A stretch of DNA of 11,997 nt from an uncultured archaeon (lineage in GTDB: Archaea > Thermoproteota > CALKCG01 > B24). The notes below the pieces were generated by a model. That model made no database searches and was not told the origin of the DNA. It worked only from the letters and a program-made list of their open reading frames with translations. Below, in pieces: positions 6,300 to 11,997 of this stretch. Both the position numbers and the translations under genes were made by a program. Within the stretch, counting starts at the first letter, position 1; the number at the start of each line of letters is the position of its first letter. Location of the stretch: positions 1 to 11,997 of the forward strand of contig CALKCG010000107.1 of the NCBI GenBank assembly GCA_938082915.1, read 5' to 3'.

Positions 6300-6603
6300 A
6301 TTTTCTTTAAAAACGATTATAGGAAAGTGTAAGATAAGCCACATACTACTAAGAGTTGAAAAATTTAAGATCGACAATAACATGAGCAGTAACCGTTAGC
6401 AAAGTGTAAATATTTTTACGTAGCATTCAAACGTTAGAAAAACTTTCATTTTAAACAATCAAATCCATTAAAACATTCTCAATTTTAAATATCAAACGCA
6501 ACTATCAACAGAACTTCAAGGAGTTAAGTTAAACTCTAAAACCGTATAGTTAGAGATTATTAAGAAATTAATATAGTAAATGTAAGCATGGTCTTTACGT
6601 CTA

Positions 6604-6620
6604 CCCATCTAATAGATGGG
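6604..6620. repeat. Perfect inverted repeat just upstream of the exporter TATA box (candidate operator)
   Basis: CCCATCT (6604-6610), loop AAT, AGATGGG (6614-6620): a 7-bp perfect dyad in an otherwise AT-rich stretch, ending exactly where the TATA-like ATAAATTTAA begins. It therefore overlaps the position of the TFB-recognition element, a typical place for an archaeal regulator to block or recruit the transcription machinery. Confidence 0.55.
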
Positions 6621-6630
6621 ATAAATTTAA
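6621..6630 (+). promoter_or_regulatory. Candidate TATA box of the ABC exporter operon
   Basis: ATAAATTTAA is centred about 43 bases before the ATG at 6668, giving a leader of about 17 bases with GGTGAG next to the ATG. A second TATA-like TTATTTAA (6641-6648) sits at the distance expected for a leaderless start at 6668. Either could be the real one. Confidence 0.4.
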
Positions 6631-6667
6631 ACCAGAGTAGGTTATTTAATCTATGTAGATAGGTGAG

Positions 6668-7714
6668 ATGACCAAAGTAACTATAGAGACTATAGATCTT
6701 GTTAAACGATACCCTATTAGTCTTAGAAGTATTGCTGGCGGGAGGCATTGGGAGTGTTGGGGCAGGGTTGGAGGTTTTAGAGAAATATTCATGCGGAAAA
6801 AAGGATTTATCCAAGCATTGAATAAAGTTAGTCTTAAGGTTTACCGTGGCGAGGTTTTCGGCCTCTTAGGACCAAATGGAGCTGGGAAAACCACATTTAT
6901 AAAAATCCTATGCACTCTAGTCCTACCCGATGGTGGAGAAGCATATATAAACGGCTACAACGTTGTAAAGCAGCCCGGCAAAGTCTTAAGAAATCTTCAA
7001 GCTGTTCTAGGCGAACAGCACAGGGGTTTTGAATGGAGGCTAAGCCTTAAAAATAACCTGGAATTCTATGCAACCCTTTACGGGCTATCTAAAAGATACG
7101 CAAAGAAACGTATTGAAGAACTGTTAGAGTTAATGGGGTTAAAAGATAGAGCTAATGATATGTATCAACGTCTATCCACGGGTATGGCTCGTAAACTACA
7201 ACTCTGCCGGGCTCTCCTCCTTGACACGCCTATACTACTCTTCGATGAACCGACAGCCGGGTTAGACCCGACAGCGGCTACGGACTTTAGACAATTGTTG
7301 AGAAGGCTGGCTAAATCCGAGGGGAAGACCATATTCATATCTACCCATAATATGTGGGAGGCACAGTCCATATGCGATAGAGTAGCCATAATAAATAAAG
7401 GTGAAATCATAGCATGTGATACACCCGAAAACTTAAGGAGATGCGTAAGCTCTGAAAAACACTACCGCCTTATCTTAGATGGAGAGTCTAATGGAAAACT
7501 GAAGAAAGTCGTAGATGAGTTTGAAGGCTTAAATGGTGTTAAAGACGTGAGCCTAGAGTTTGATTCACAGACTAAGATAATAGTTAAAACCGACGAAAAC
7601 TTTAAAATTTTAGATATGGTGAACCTTATAGCTAAATATTCTCTAAATGTGAGAGATATAGAAACCTATGAACCTAGTTTAGAGGAGATTTTTATAAAAT
7701 TGGTTAAAAGGTGA
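6668..7714 (+). CDS. ABC-2 type exporter, ATP-binding subunit (DrrA/NatA-like)
   Basis: A 348-residue nucleotide-binding subunit on the cytoplasmic face of an exporter. Walker A is GPNGAGKT (68-75), the Q-loop region is GEQHRGFEW (115-123), and the signature is LSTGM (169-173), the variant common in DrrA-type exporters. Walker B is ILLFDE (189-194), the D-loop is AGLD (197-200) and the H-loop is His227 in ISTH. The C-terminal domain (about 262-348) ends with PSLEEIFIKLV, the usual tail of this subfamily. The N-terminus carries about 30 extra residues (about 17-46, with SIAGGRHWECWG) before the FIQALNKVSL strand, as in NatA/COG4586-like ATPases that begin with an R/F-rich segment before the core. 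GGTGA stands directly before the ATG. Same-frame TGA, then the permease. Cargo unknown: drugs, lipids, polysaccharide or peptides are all possible. Confidence 0.93.
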   Translation: MTKVTIETIDLVKRYPISLRSIAGGRHWECWGRVGGFREIFMRKKGFIQALNKVSLKVYRGEVFGLLGPNGAGKTTFIKILCTLVLPDGGEAYINGYNVVKQPGKVLRNLQAVLGEQHRGFEWRLSLKNNLEFYATLYGLSKRYAKKRIEELLELMGLKDRANDMYQRLSTGMARKLQLCRALLLDTPILLFDEPTAGLDPTAATDFRQLLRRLAKSEGKTIFISTHNMWEAQSICDRVAIINKGEIIACDTPENLRRCVSSEKHYRLILDGESNGKLKKVVDEFEGLNGVKDVSLEFDSQTKIIVKTDENFKILDMVNLIAKYSLNVRDIETYEPSLEEIFIKLVKR

Positions 7715-7715
7715 T
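7709..7715 (+). promoter_or_regulatory. Ribosome-binding site at the ATPase/permease junction
   Basis: AGGTGAT matches the complement of the archaeal 16S rRNA 3' end and includes the ATPase stop codon. The usual 4-6 base spacer places initiation at about 7720-7722, where the permease frame has ACG (7721) but no ATG, GTG or TTG. This site decides how the permease start is read. Confidence 0.5.
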
Positions 7716-7720
7716 GGAAA

Positions 7721-8539
7721 ACGCAGAAAATCAACCTAGTCACTAGTATAAGACAAATCCTAGCTTTTGCAGAAAGAGACTTCAGAGGTTGGAAAACGTA
7801 TAAAACGCAAGTGATAACTCAGCTTATAACAATAGCCATTGGAATTTTAAGCTGGTCTATTAACGCTATGTATAGGAATAGACCGGTTCCTGAGTACGAT
7901 ACAGACTACATATCTTTCCTAGTAGTGGGATTGGTTATAGGAAACCTGGTTATGCCAATATCTCAGGCATTAGAGAGACATCTCAATCCTTGGAGTTTAG
8001 AAGCCATAATAATGACGGGTATACCAGTGCCTATATTCGTTGTAGGACGGATAGCTTGGCCATATATCTTCTCTGTCATAACATTCATACCTCAAATAGC
8101 AGTTGGAATACTGCTATTCGGAGTAAAACTTAGAATAAATTGGTTTTCAACATTCCTATCATTCATAATATCCGCTACGATACTACTTGGATTATCCATG
8201 ATAAGTACGGGCTTCAGACTGGTTACGAAGTCTACAGACCCGATGACATGGACTATAAACGTTTTACAGCAGCTTCTCGCAGGTATATCTTTCCCAGTTC
8301 AATTTCTAGACAGCTTCATACCCGGCATCTCCATGATATCTTGGTTTCTACCTCAAACGTGGGTTTACCATCTGTGGCGTCTATCCATGCTTAAAGCCGC
8401 ATCCATATTCGATCCAGCAACTCAGCTAGACTTCCTAAAGGGGGCTATTTTCGGCGTACTACTACTTCCAATCGGCTATAAGACTTTTAAATGGAGCTTA
8501 GACAGGGTTAGAAAAGACGGCACACTCGGATGGTTCTAA
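7721..8539 (+). CDS. ABC-2 type exporter, membrane subunit; start codon unresolved
   Basis: The integral membrane partner of the preceding ATPase. Six or so hydrophobic segments are visible: ITQLITIAIGILSW, FLVVGLVIGNLVMPI, VPIFVVGRIAWPYIF with ITFIPQIAVGILLFGV, FLSFIISATILLGLSMI, WTINVLQQLLAGISFPVQF, and GAIFGVLLLPIGY near the C-terminus. The frame is clearly coding from 7715, because it reads an amphipathic leader including IRQILAFAERDFRGWKTYK before the first membrane segment, as ABC-2 permeases normally do. That stretch contains no ATG, GTG or TTG, and the first standard codon, GTG 7811, would cut off the leader. Options: ACG at 7721 behind AGGTGAT; ATG at 7714 with a one-base frameshift in the A-run 7718-7721; or readthrough of the ATPase TGA, which is in the same frame. 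The stop codon TAA is 16 bases from the end of the convergent kinase gene. Confidence 0.85.
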   Translation, partial: TQKINLVTSIRQILAFAERDFRGWKTYKTQVITQLITIAIGILSWSINAMYRNRPVPEYDTDYISFLVVGLVIGNLVMPISQALERHLNPWSLEAIIMTGIPVPIFVVGRIAWPYIFSVITFIPQIAVGILLFGVKLRINWFSTFLSFIISATILLGLSMISTGFRLVTKSTDPMTWTINVLQQLLAGISFPVQFLDSFIPGISMISWFLPQTWVYHLWRLSMLKAASIFDPATQLDFLKGAIFGVLLLPIGYKTFKWSLDRVRKDGTLGWF

Positions 8540-8555
8540 TGTTTAGAAAGAAGAT

Positions 8556-9551
8556 TCAAAGCGAAGTTGACGGTTGAGTTTCCAGGTGCTTCTTAAGCTT
8601 TTCAATCCTATCCTCAATATTTTCAAGACCAAGTTTTCTAAACCCGATTACAGCAGAGCCTATAATGGGCTGAAACCCTATGAGGGGTTGTTTAAACTCA
8701 GCCTTCCTAAGTCTACGTTCAAGCCAACAGTAGAAGACGCTTCTAACCGTTTTAGATTTAAATACGCTTCCAACAGTTCCAACCACCATATGCTCGTTAA
8801 CCATATTGAGTTTTAAAGCCGTAGAATAGCATGCGAGAGCCAGCTCAACACCAGCTTTTTCAAGAATGCCTATAGCGACCTCATCCCCGCTTTCAGCAGC
8901 TTTATCTACAAGAACCGCTAAATCAGCTATTCTCAACGGATCACCTCCCATGTTTCTATAAACGACTTCAAGCATATCAAGCGGGTCATCTATCCTGAAG
9001 TTTTCCATAAAGATATCAACGAGCATGGTTTTTGGACCACGACCGTCAAATGCTCTAGCAGCAGCTTGAAGAGCCTCCCTGGCTATCCAATATCCACTGC
9101 CTTCATCTCCGAAAAGCCAATTCCATCCTCCTGATCTAGCTCGCTCACCAAGCCTATTCATACCGAAGGCTATGCTGCCCGTCCCAGCTATAACAGCTAC
9201 ACCAGGAACTCCATATGTTACAGCGTAGTAAGCTACAACAGCATCGTGTTCAATTACCGTGACTGTGGAACTTGATATTGGGAGTTCTTTGACCAGTGAA
9301 GATGCTCTTTCAACATCATGCTTAGTATCTATATCTGCTAAGCCTATGGAAAGAACGTTTACATCCTCTATACGTAATCCAGCTTTAGAGAGAGAGCCTG
9401 ATATGGCAATCCATAGATTCTTTCTAACGGTATCGCTTGGAAGCAGCAATCCACTAGGACCAGATGAAGACATAGATATAACTTCACCCTCTTCATTAAA
9501 GACTACACACGACGTTTTCGTCTTACCACCGTCAACCGCTACAATTATCAA
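8556..9551 (-). CDS. BadF/BadG-type sugar kinase, probably N-acetylglucosamine kinase
   Basis: A 331-residue ASKHA-fold kinase that would phosphorylate an N-acetylhexosamine with ATP. The TTG at 9551 is chosen because GGAGG lies 7 bases upstream and the protein then begins MIIVAVDGGKTKT, the normal N-terminus of the family; an open extension to 9617 adds a segment without family match. Motifs: phosphate-1 loop DGGKTKT (7-13, Lys where DGGGTKT is usual), EHDAVVAYY (101-109) with the probable catalytic Asp103, phosphate-2 loop AGTGSIAFG (122-130), GGWNWLFGDEGSGYWI (141-156) and VVGTVGSVF (256-264). BadF/BadG family members with this GDEGSGYWI block are usually GlcNAc kinases rather than CoA-reductase activators, since the cluster-binding cysteines are absent. 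With nagB in the same window it suggests amino-sugar use; a deacetylase (nagA) is not present here. Confidence 0.88.
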   Translation of the reverse strand: MIIVAVDGGKTKTSCVVFNEEGEVISMSSSGPSGLLLPSDTVRKNLWIAISGSLSKAGLRIEDVNVLSIGLADIDTKHDVERASSLVKELPISSSTVTVIEHDAVVAYYAVTYGVPGVAVIAGTGSIAFGMNRLGERARSGGWNWLFGDEGSGYWIAREALQAAARAFDGRGPKTMLVDIFMENFRIDDPLDMLEVVYRNMGGDPLRIADLAVLVDKAAESGDEVAIGILEKAGVELALACYSTALKLNMVNEHMVVGTVGSVFKSKTVRSVFYCWLERRLRKAEFKQPLIGFQPIIGSAVIGFRKLGLENIEDRIEKLKKHLETQPSTSL

Positions 9552-9587
9552 AAATAAGCCTCCAATCCTAAATAAGATATCTTTGAA

Positions 9588-9595
9588 TTTTAAAA
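9588..9595 (-). promoter_or_regulatory. TATA box of the sugar kinase gene
   Basis: TTTTAAAA on the minus strand is centred about 26 bases before 9566, leaving a leader of about 15 bases that begins just before GGAGG (9559-9563) and leads into TTG 9551. The spacing supports the short start of the kinase. Confidence 0.45.
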
Positions 9596-9684
9596 TTTCC
9601 CCGCCATTCACATACACTTTCTAGGAAGATATAAAAAGTGAGTCACACTCATTATTTTCAATACTGTTAGGTATAGGCTTATGT

Positions 9685-9722
9685 TGTCTTTCCATATCCC
9701 GCAATAAGCGGATAGACATGGA
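9685..9722. repeat. Imperfect inverted repeat upstream of the M14-like gene
   Basis: The core CCGC-AATAA-GCGG (9699-9711) is perfect. AT/AT pairs extend it around one bulged C, and outside that either TCCAT/ATGGA (9691-9695 and 9718-9722) or TGTC/GACA (9685-9688 and 9715-9718) can pair. It may be a structured RNA or protein-binding site; its function is unknown. Confidence 0.35.
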
Positions 9723-9917
9723 CTTAGCATTGATACTCTATTCCCGCAATTATTTATGTAGTACTCTTCCCTGCAGTTTTATAATAAATAGAAACTCTAG
9801 AGTAAAAAATTCATATAAGCTTGACGTCAGCAAAAGAAGATATGCAATTGATACGTTGAACCGGACTCCGTTTACAAGGGAAATGGAGCAGAATAGGAGC
9901 TTTAGCGTGGGATCTAC

Positions 9918-10514
9918 TTGAAAGTATATAAGAGCATAGGAAACCCTATTAGACCTTTAAGGTTGTTTATTGGAGGGGTGCACGGCAGAGAATGCCGCAC
10001 AACTAAGCAACTACTTGAAATGCTCGTTAAAACTAGTAAGCCTAAGAGTGGCTCTGCAATTGTTGTACCATGCCTCTACACGGGTAGATACGTGTCAACT
10101 TTAAGCTCAAACTACTTGAATACGAAGGCATTTAAAAGGCTTGTTAAAATCGTAGAGAACTTTAAACCGGATATGTACGTTGAAGTACATTGTTACAAGT
10201 TATCAAGTTACAGTAGTCTAACAAACCCGAGTAGAATTAATGTTAAAGGTGTTCCGCCTCTTGTAGAAGTTGAAAACGGTGTTTTGATAGGGTCAATATC
10301 TCCCCTTCTAAAGGCTAAACTTAACCTTGAAATAGCAATTCTTATCGAAACACCATGTGGTAGAAAGGAAAACTTTAAAGCGGCTTTGGAAATACTGCGT
10401 GTTTTCTTGATGTCAAATTCGACGCAAGAAGCATTGGAAACTTTAGGGTTTAAACATGGAGTAAAAACATTTAAGAAGACGGGTAAAACTTTCAATTTAC
10501 CTTATTGGATTTGA
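9918..10514 (+). CDS. Putative M14-like metallopeptidase-fold protein (DUF2119-like)
   Basis: A 198-residue protein. LRLFIGGVHGRECRTTKQLLEML (14-36) has the GGVHGxE zinc motif (His22, Glu25) of the carboxypeptidase/AstE superfamily. MYVEVHCY (86-93) supplies a likely third ligand, His91, and AILIETPCGR (140-149) a likely catalytic Glu144. This matches short archaeal proteins grouped as DUF2119, though I name that family from memory and with reservation. The substrate would be an amide, perhaps an N-acylated amino acid or peptide. The only available start is TTG 9918; an upstream TAG at 9903 closes the frame. The ribosome-binding site is weak, but TTG overlaps the TGA of a short upstream frame (TTGA), which could allow coupling. 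The end overlaps gatB (opposite strand) by 23 bases. Confidence 0.7.
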   Translation: MKVYKSIGNPIRPLRLFIGGVHGRECRTTKQLLEMLVKTSKPKSGSAIVVPCLYTGRYVSTLSSNYLNTKAFKRLVKIVENFKPDMYVEVHCYKLSSYSSLTNPSRINVKGVPPLVEVENGVLIGSISPLLKAKLNLEIAILIETPCGRKENFKAALEILRVFLMSNSTQEALETLGFKHGVKTFKKTGKTFNLPYWI

Positions 10515-11940
10515 TTTTTCCAAGCTTTTCTCCAATAATTTCACGGACAATTGTTGGATCGGCTTTGCCGTGCGTCATACGCATAACTTGACCTACTAGG
10601 AAATGGATAGCTTTCTCATTTACAAGGGCATCTTCAACGGACTTCGGATTCATGGTGAAAACCTGGTCAATGATTTCAGTGAGCACATCTCTACTGCTTA
10701 TCCGATGAAGTCCCATCCTCTGAATTATAGACTCAGGGTCTTCACCCGTAGTTATCATCTCCCTTAGAACGGTTTTAGCGGAAAGTCCAGTTAATACTTT
10801 ATAGTCGAGAAGCTTTAGAAGCTTGGCTATCTGGTTTGGGCTAACTTTAACGTCCTTAGTAGACATGTTTAGATTATGCAATTGAGCTAGAAAATCTCCG
10901 ACGAGAAAGGAGCTGAGTTCTTGAGCATTACTGTAGTGTTCAAGACATTTCTCAAAGAAGTCGGCTAAAGTCTTATCGCTTACGAGCACATCGGCGTTCT
11001 GCTCTAAAACGCCATACTTCTCTACGAATATGCGTTTTCTCTCATCTGGAAGTATGGGAAGTTTACGTTTCATTTCATCTAGAAACTCGTCAGTCAAAAC
11101 TATAGGCGGTAAATCTGGCTCCGGGAAATACCTATAATCCTCCTCAGTCTCCTTGGTTCTGAGGGAAACAGTTATCCTTCTACGCTCATCCCAAAACCTC
11201 GTTTCCCTGGCTATTTTAATGCCTCTTGACAATAGACCACCCTGCCTTGTAATTTCAAACATCAAAGCACGTTCAACTTCCTTATAAGATGAAATGTTTT
11301 TAATTTCAACTCTAACACCATCCTCAAGAGAAATATTTGCATCGCATCTCATAGCACCTTCAAGCTCACCATTAAATACACCTAAATGCTCAAGTATCGA
11401 CCTCAACTTTTGAAGGAAGAGTCTGGCTTCCTCAGGCGAAGACATATCTGGCTCTGTGACTATTTCAACTAGCGCAATACCATGCCTATTATAGTCTACA
11501 AGCGCCGAGGGCGCAGTATCTATAGATCCTTCGTAGACAAGCCTAGCAGGGTCTTCCTCAAGCTGTATCCGTCTGATTCTAATGGTCTTTCCGTTGTTTA
11601 AAACGACATAGCCTCCTTTAGCTAAGGGGGCACCACCGACACCGTCATACTGTGATATCTGGAAATTTTTAGCCATATCTGGGTAGAAGTAGTTTTTACG
11701 TGTAAAATATGTAAACCTCGAAATATTTGAGTGTAAAGCTAAAGCCACCATGATGGCGCTTCTAAGAGCCTCCTCGTTTAAAACTGGCAGAGTCCCAGGC
11801 TCGCCAATGCAGACCGGGCATATATTTGTATTTGGAGGCTTACCCCTATAATCCGTAGGACATGAGCAGAAGAGCTTACTCTTAAGGCTTGTAAGCTGAC
11901 AGTGAACTTCAAGACCTATCTTAACTGTTTTAAAAGCCAT
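10492..11940 (-). CDS. gatB: Aspartyl/glutamyl-tRNA amidotransferase subunit B
   Basis: A 482-residue GatB, full length. It phosphorylates the misacylated Asp-tRNA(Asn) or Glu-tRNA(Gln) side chain, then transfers ammonia supplied by GatA. Visible parts: IGLEVHCQL (8-16) at the N-terminus; zinc-site cysteines 25, 27, 41 and 44 in FCSCP...CPVCIGEPG; KNYFYPDMAKNFQISQYD (82-99); IQLEEDPARL (125-134); VDYNRHGIALVEIVTEPD (148-165); MRCDANIS (197-204); EIKNISSYK (212-220); and ETEEDYRYFPEPDLPP (263-278). A C-terminal tRNA-binding YqeY-like tail follows (about 330-482). gatA and gatC are not in the window. Archaea generally use GatCAB for Asn-tRNA and GatDE for Gln-tRNA, so an Asn role is the likelier one. 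A TATA-like AATAAATA about 30 bases upstream predicts a nearly leaderless transcript. Confidence 0.97.
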   Translation of the reverse strand: MAFKTVKIGLEVHCQLTSLKSKLFCSCPTDYRGKPPNTNICPVCIGEPGTLPVLNEEALRSAIMVALALHSNISRFTYFTRKNYFYPDMAKNFQISQYDGVGGAPLAKGGYVVLNNGKTIRIRRIQLEEDPARLVYEGSIDTAPSALVDYNRHGIALVEIVTEPDMSSPEEARLFLQKLRSILEHLGVFNGELEGAMRCDANISLEDGVRVEIKNISSYKEVERALMFEITRQGGLLSRGIKIARETRFWDERRRITVSLRTKETEEDYRYFPEPDLPPIVLTDEFLDEMKRKLPILPDERKRIFVEKYGVLEQNADVLVSDKTLADFFEKCLEHYSNAQELSSFLVGDFLAQLHNLNMSTKDVKVSPNQIAKLLKLLDYKVLTGLSAKTVLREMITTGEDPESIIQRMGLHRISSRDVLTEIIDQVFTMNPKSVEDALVNEKAIHFLVGQVMRMTHGKADPTIVREIIGEKLGKIKSNKVN

Positions 11941-11965
11941 CAGCTATTATAAGGTTTAAAGCGGG

Positions 11966-11974
11966 TATTTATTT
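11966..11974 (-). promoter_or_regulatory. Candidate TATA box of gatB
   Basis: On the minus strand AAAATAAATA is centred about 30 bases before the ATG, giving a predicted transcript start within about 4 bases of it. No ribosome-binding site is seen, which agrees with leaderless translation. Confidence 0.4.
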
Positions 11975-11997
11975 TTTCCAGCGAATATCAATATTCT

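Larger units (their letters stand above)
6269..6667. other. AT-rich 399-base gap between the small basic protein and the ABC exporter
   Basis: I see no convincing coding frame, tRNA or CRISPR here. It holds the TATA box of the minus-strand gene (6289-6299), an inverted repeat CTCTAA/TTAGAG (6534-6539 and 6550-6555, 10-base loop), a perfect 7-bp inverted repeat at 6604-6620, and one or two TATA boxes for the exporter (6621-6630 and 6641-6648). The middle part (6300-6530) is AT-rich with nothing recognisable. Confidence 0.6.
9552..9917. other. Gap of about 366 bases upstream of the sugar kinase and the M14-like gene
   Basis: On the minus strand it holds the kinase ribosome-binding site GGAGG (9559-9563) and TATA box TTTTAAAA (9588-9595). 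On the plus strand TTTATAATAAA (9778-9788) and TTCATATAAGC (9810-9820) are TATA candidates for the next gene. An imperfect inverted repeat lies at 9685-9722, and two diverged copies of a 28-base unit beginning TACTCT start at 9734 and 9762. A 67-codon frame (9718-9921) has no recognisable product, although its TGA overlaps the next start codon. No RNA gene is recognised. Confidence 0.5.

Noticed and set aside
6300..6600. tRNA, box C/D RNA or CRISPR array in the AT-rich gap
   Set aside because: No cloverleaf with a TTCRA-like arm, no paired C/D boxes and no regularly spaced repeats were found by reading both strands.
7712..7714. General recoding of TGA as an amino acid in this organism
   Set aside because: TGA also ends elp3, the ArsA-like ATPase and the sugar kinase at the natural family ends, so a genome-wide reassignment does not fit; only a local effect remains possible.
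9552..9617. N-terminal extension of the sugar kinase to GTG 9617
   Set aside because: The extension overlaps the TATA box and GGAGG site, and kinases of this family begin directly with the phosphate-1 strand.
9259..9624. Plus-strand 121-codon frame inside the sugar kinase
   Set aside because: Antisense to the conserved N-terminal kinase domain; low-complexity Ser/Thr-rich product.
9718..9921. 67-codon frame as a real protein-coding gene
   Set aside because: It lacks a ribosome-binding site, its predicted promoters lie inside it and the product resembles no protein; only the stop/start overlap argues for it, so it is left as a finding.

Overview
The window looks like a chromosomal segment from an archaeon, most likely of the Thermoproteota/TACK group. 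The evidence is a short archaeal-type ribosomal protein L13e, an Elp3 tRNA-modifying enzyme of archaeal length, GatB, archaeal TATA boxes about 26 bases upstream of inferred transcript starts, leaderless or very short leaders, T-rich terminators, and Shine-Dalgarno motifs of the GGTGA/GGTGG type. Base composition is moderately AT-rich by eye and genes are tightly packed. TTG starts are common. I cannot fix the genus.

Layout. At the left edge is the 3' part of a creatininase-family amidohydrolase (+), overlapping by 6 bases the end of a DapA/NanA-superfamily aldolase (-). Upstream of the aldolase on the same strand are L13e, a Bacillus-type glucosamine-6-phosphate deaminase (nagB) and elp3. 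A divergent promoter region separates elp3 from a two-gene (+) unit: a GET3/ArsA-type ATPase and a small thioredoxin-fold-like CxC protein. Next come an unrecognised, probably leaderless small protein (-), a roughly 400-base AT-rich gap with inverted repeats, and an ABC-2 exporter (ATPase plus permease, +). Convergent to the permease is a BadF/BadG-type N-acetylhexosamine kinase (-). After another gap of about 370 bases lies a putative M14-like metallopeptidase-fold protein (+), whose end overlaps gatB (-) by 23 bases.

Function. elp3, L13e and gatB are translation housekeeping genes. nagB, the sugar kinase and possibly the aldolase suggest amino-sugar catabolism, although they are not one operon. 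The exporter and the ATPase/CxC pair are the accessory parts.

Most worth a second look: (1) the ABC permease, whose coding frame runs back directly to the TGA of the ATPase in the same frame with no ATG/GTG/TTG start, so it uses a non-canonical start, carries a one-base frameshift, or is read through; (2) the GET3-like ATPase, which has lost one Cys of the CxxC motif and is coupled to a small CGC protein; (3) the aldolase, which keeps the Schiff-base lysine but lacks the usual catalytic Tyr and Thr; (4) perfect inverted repeats next to promoters.
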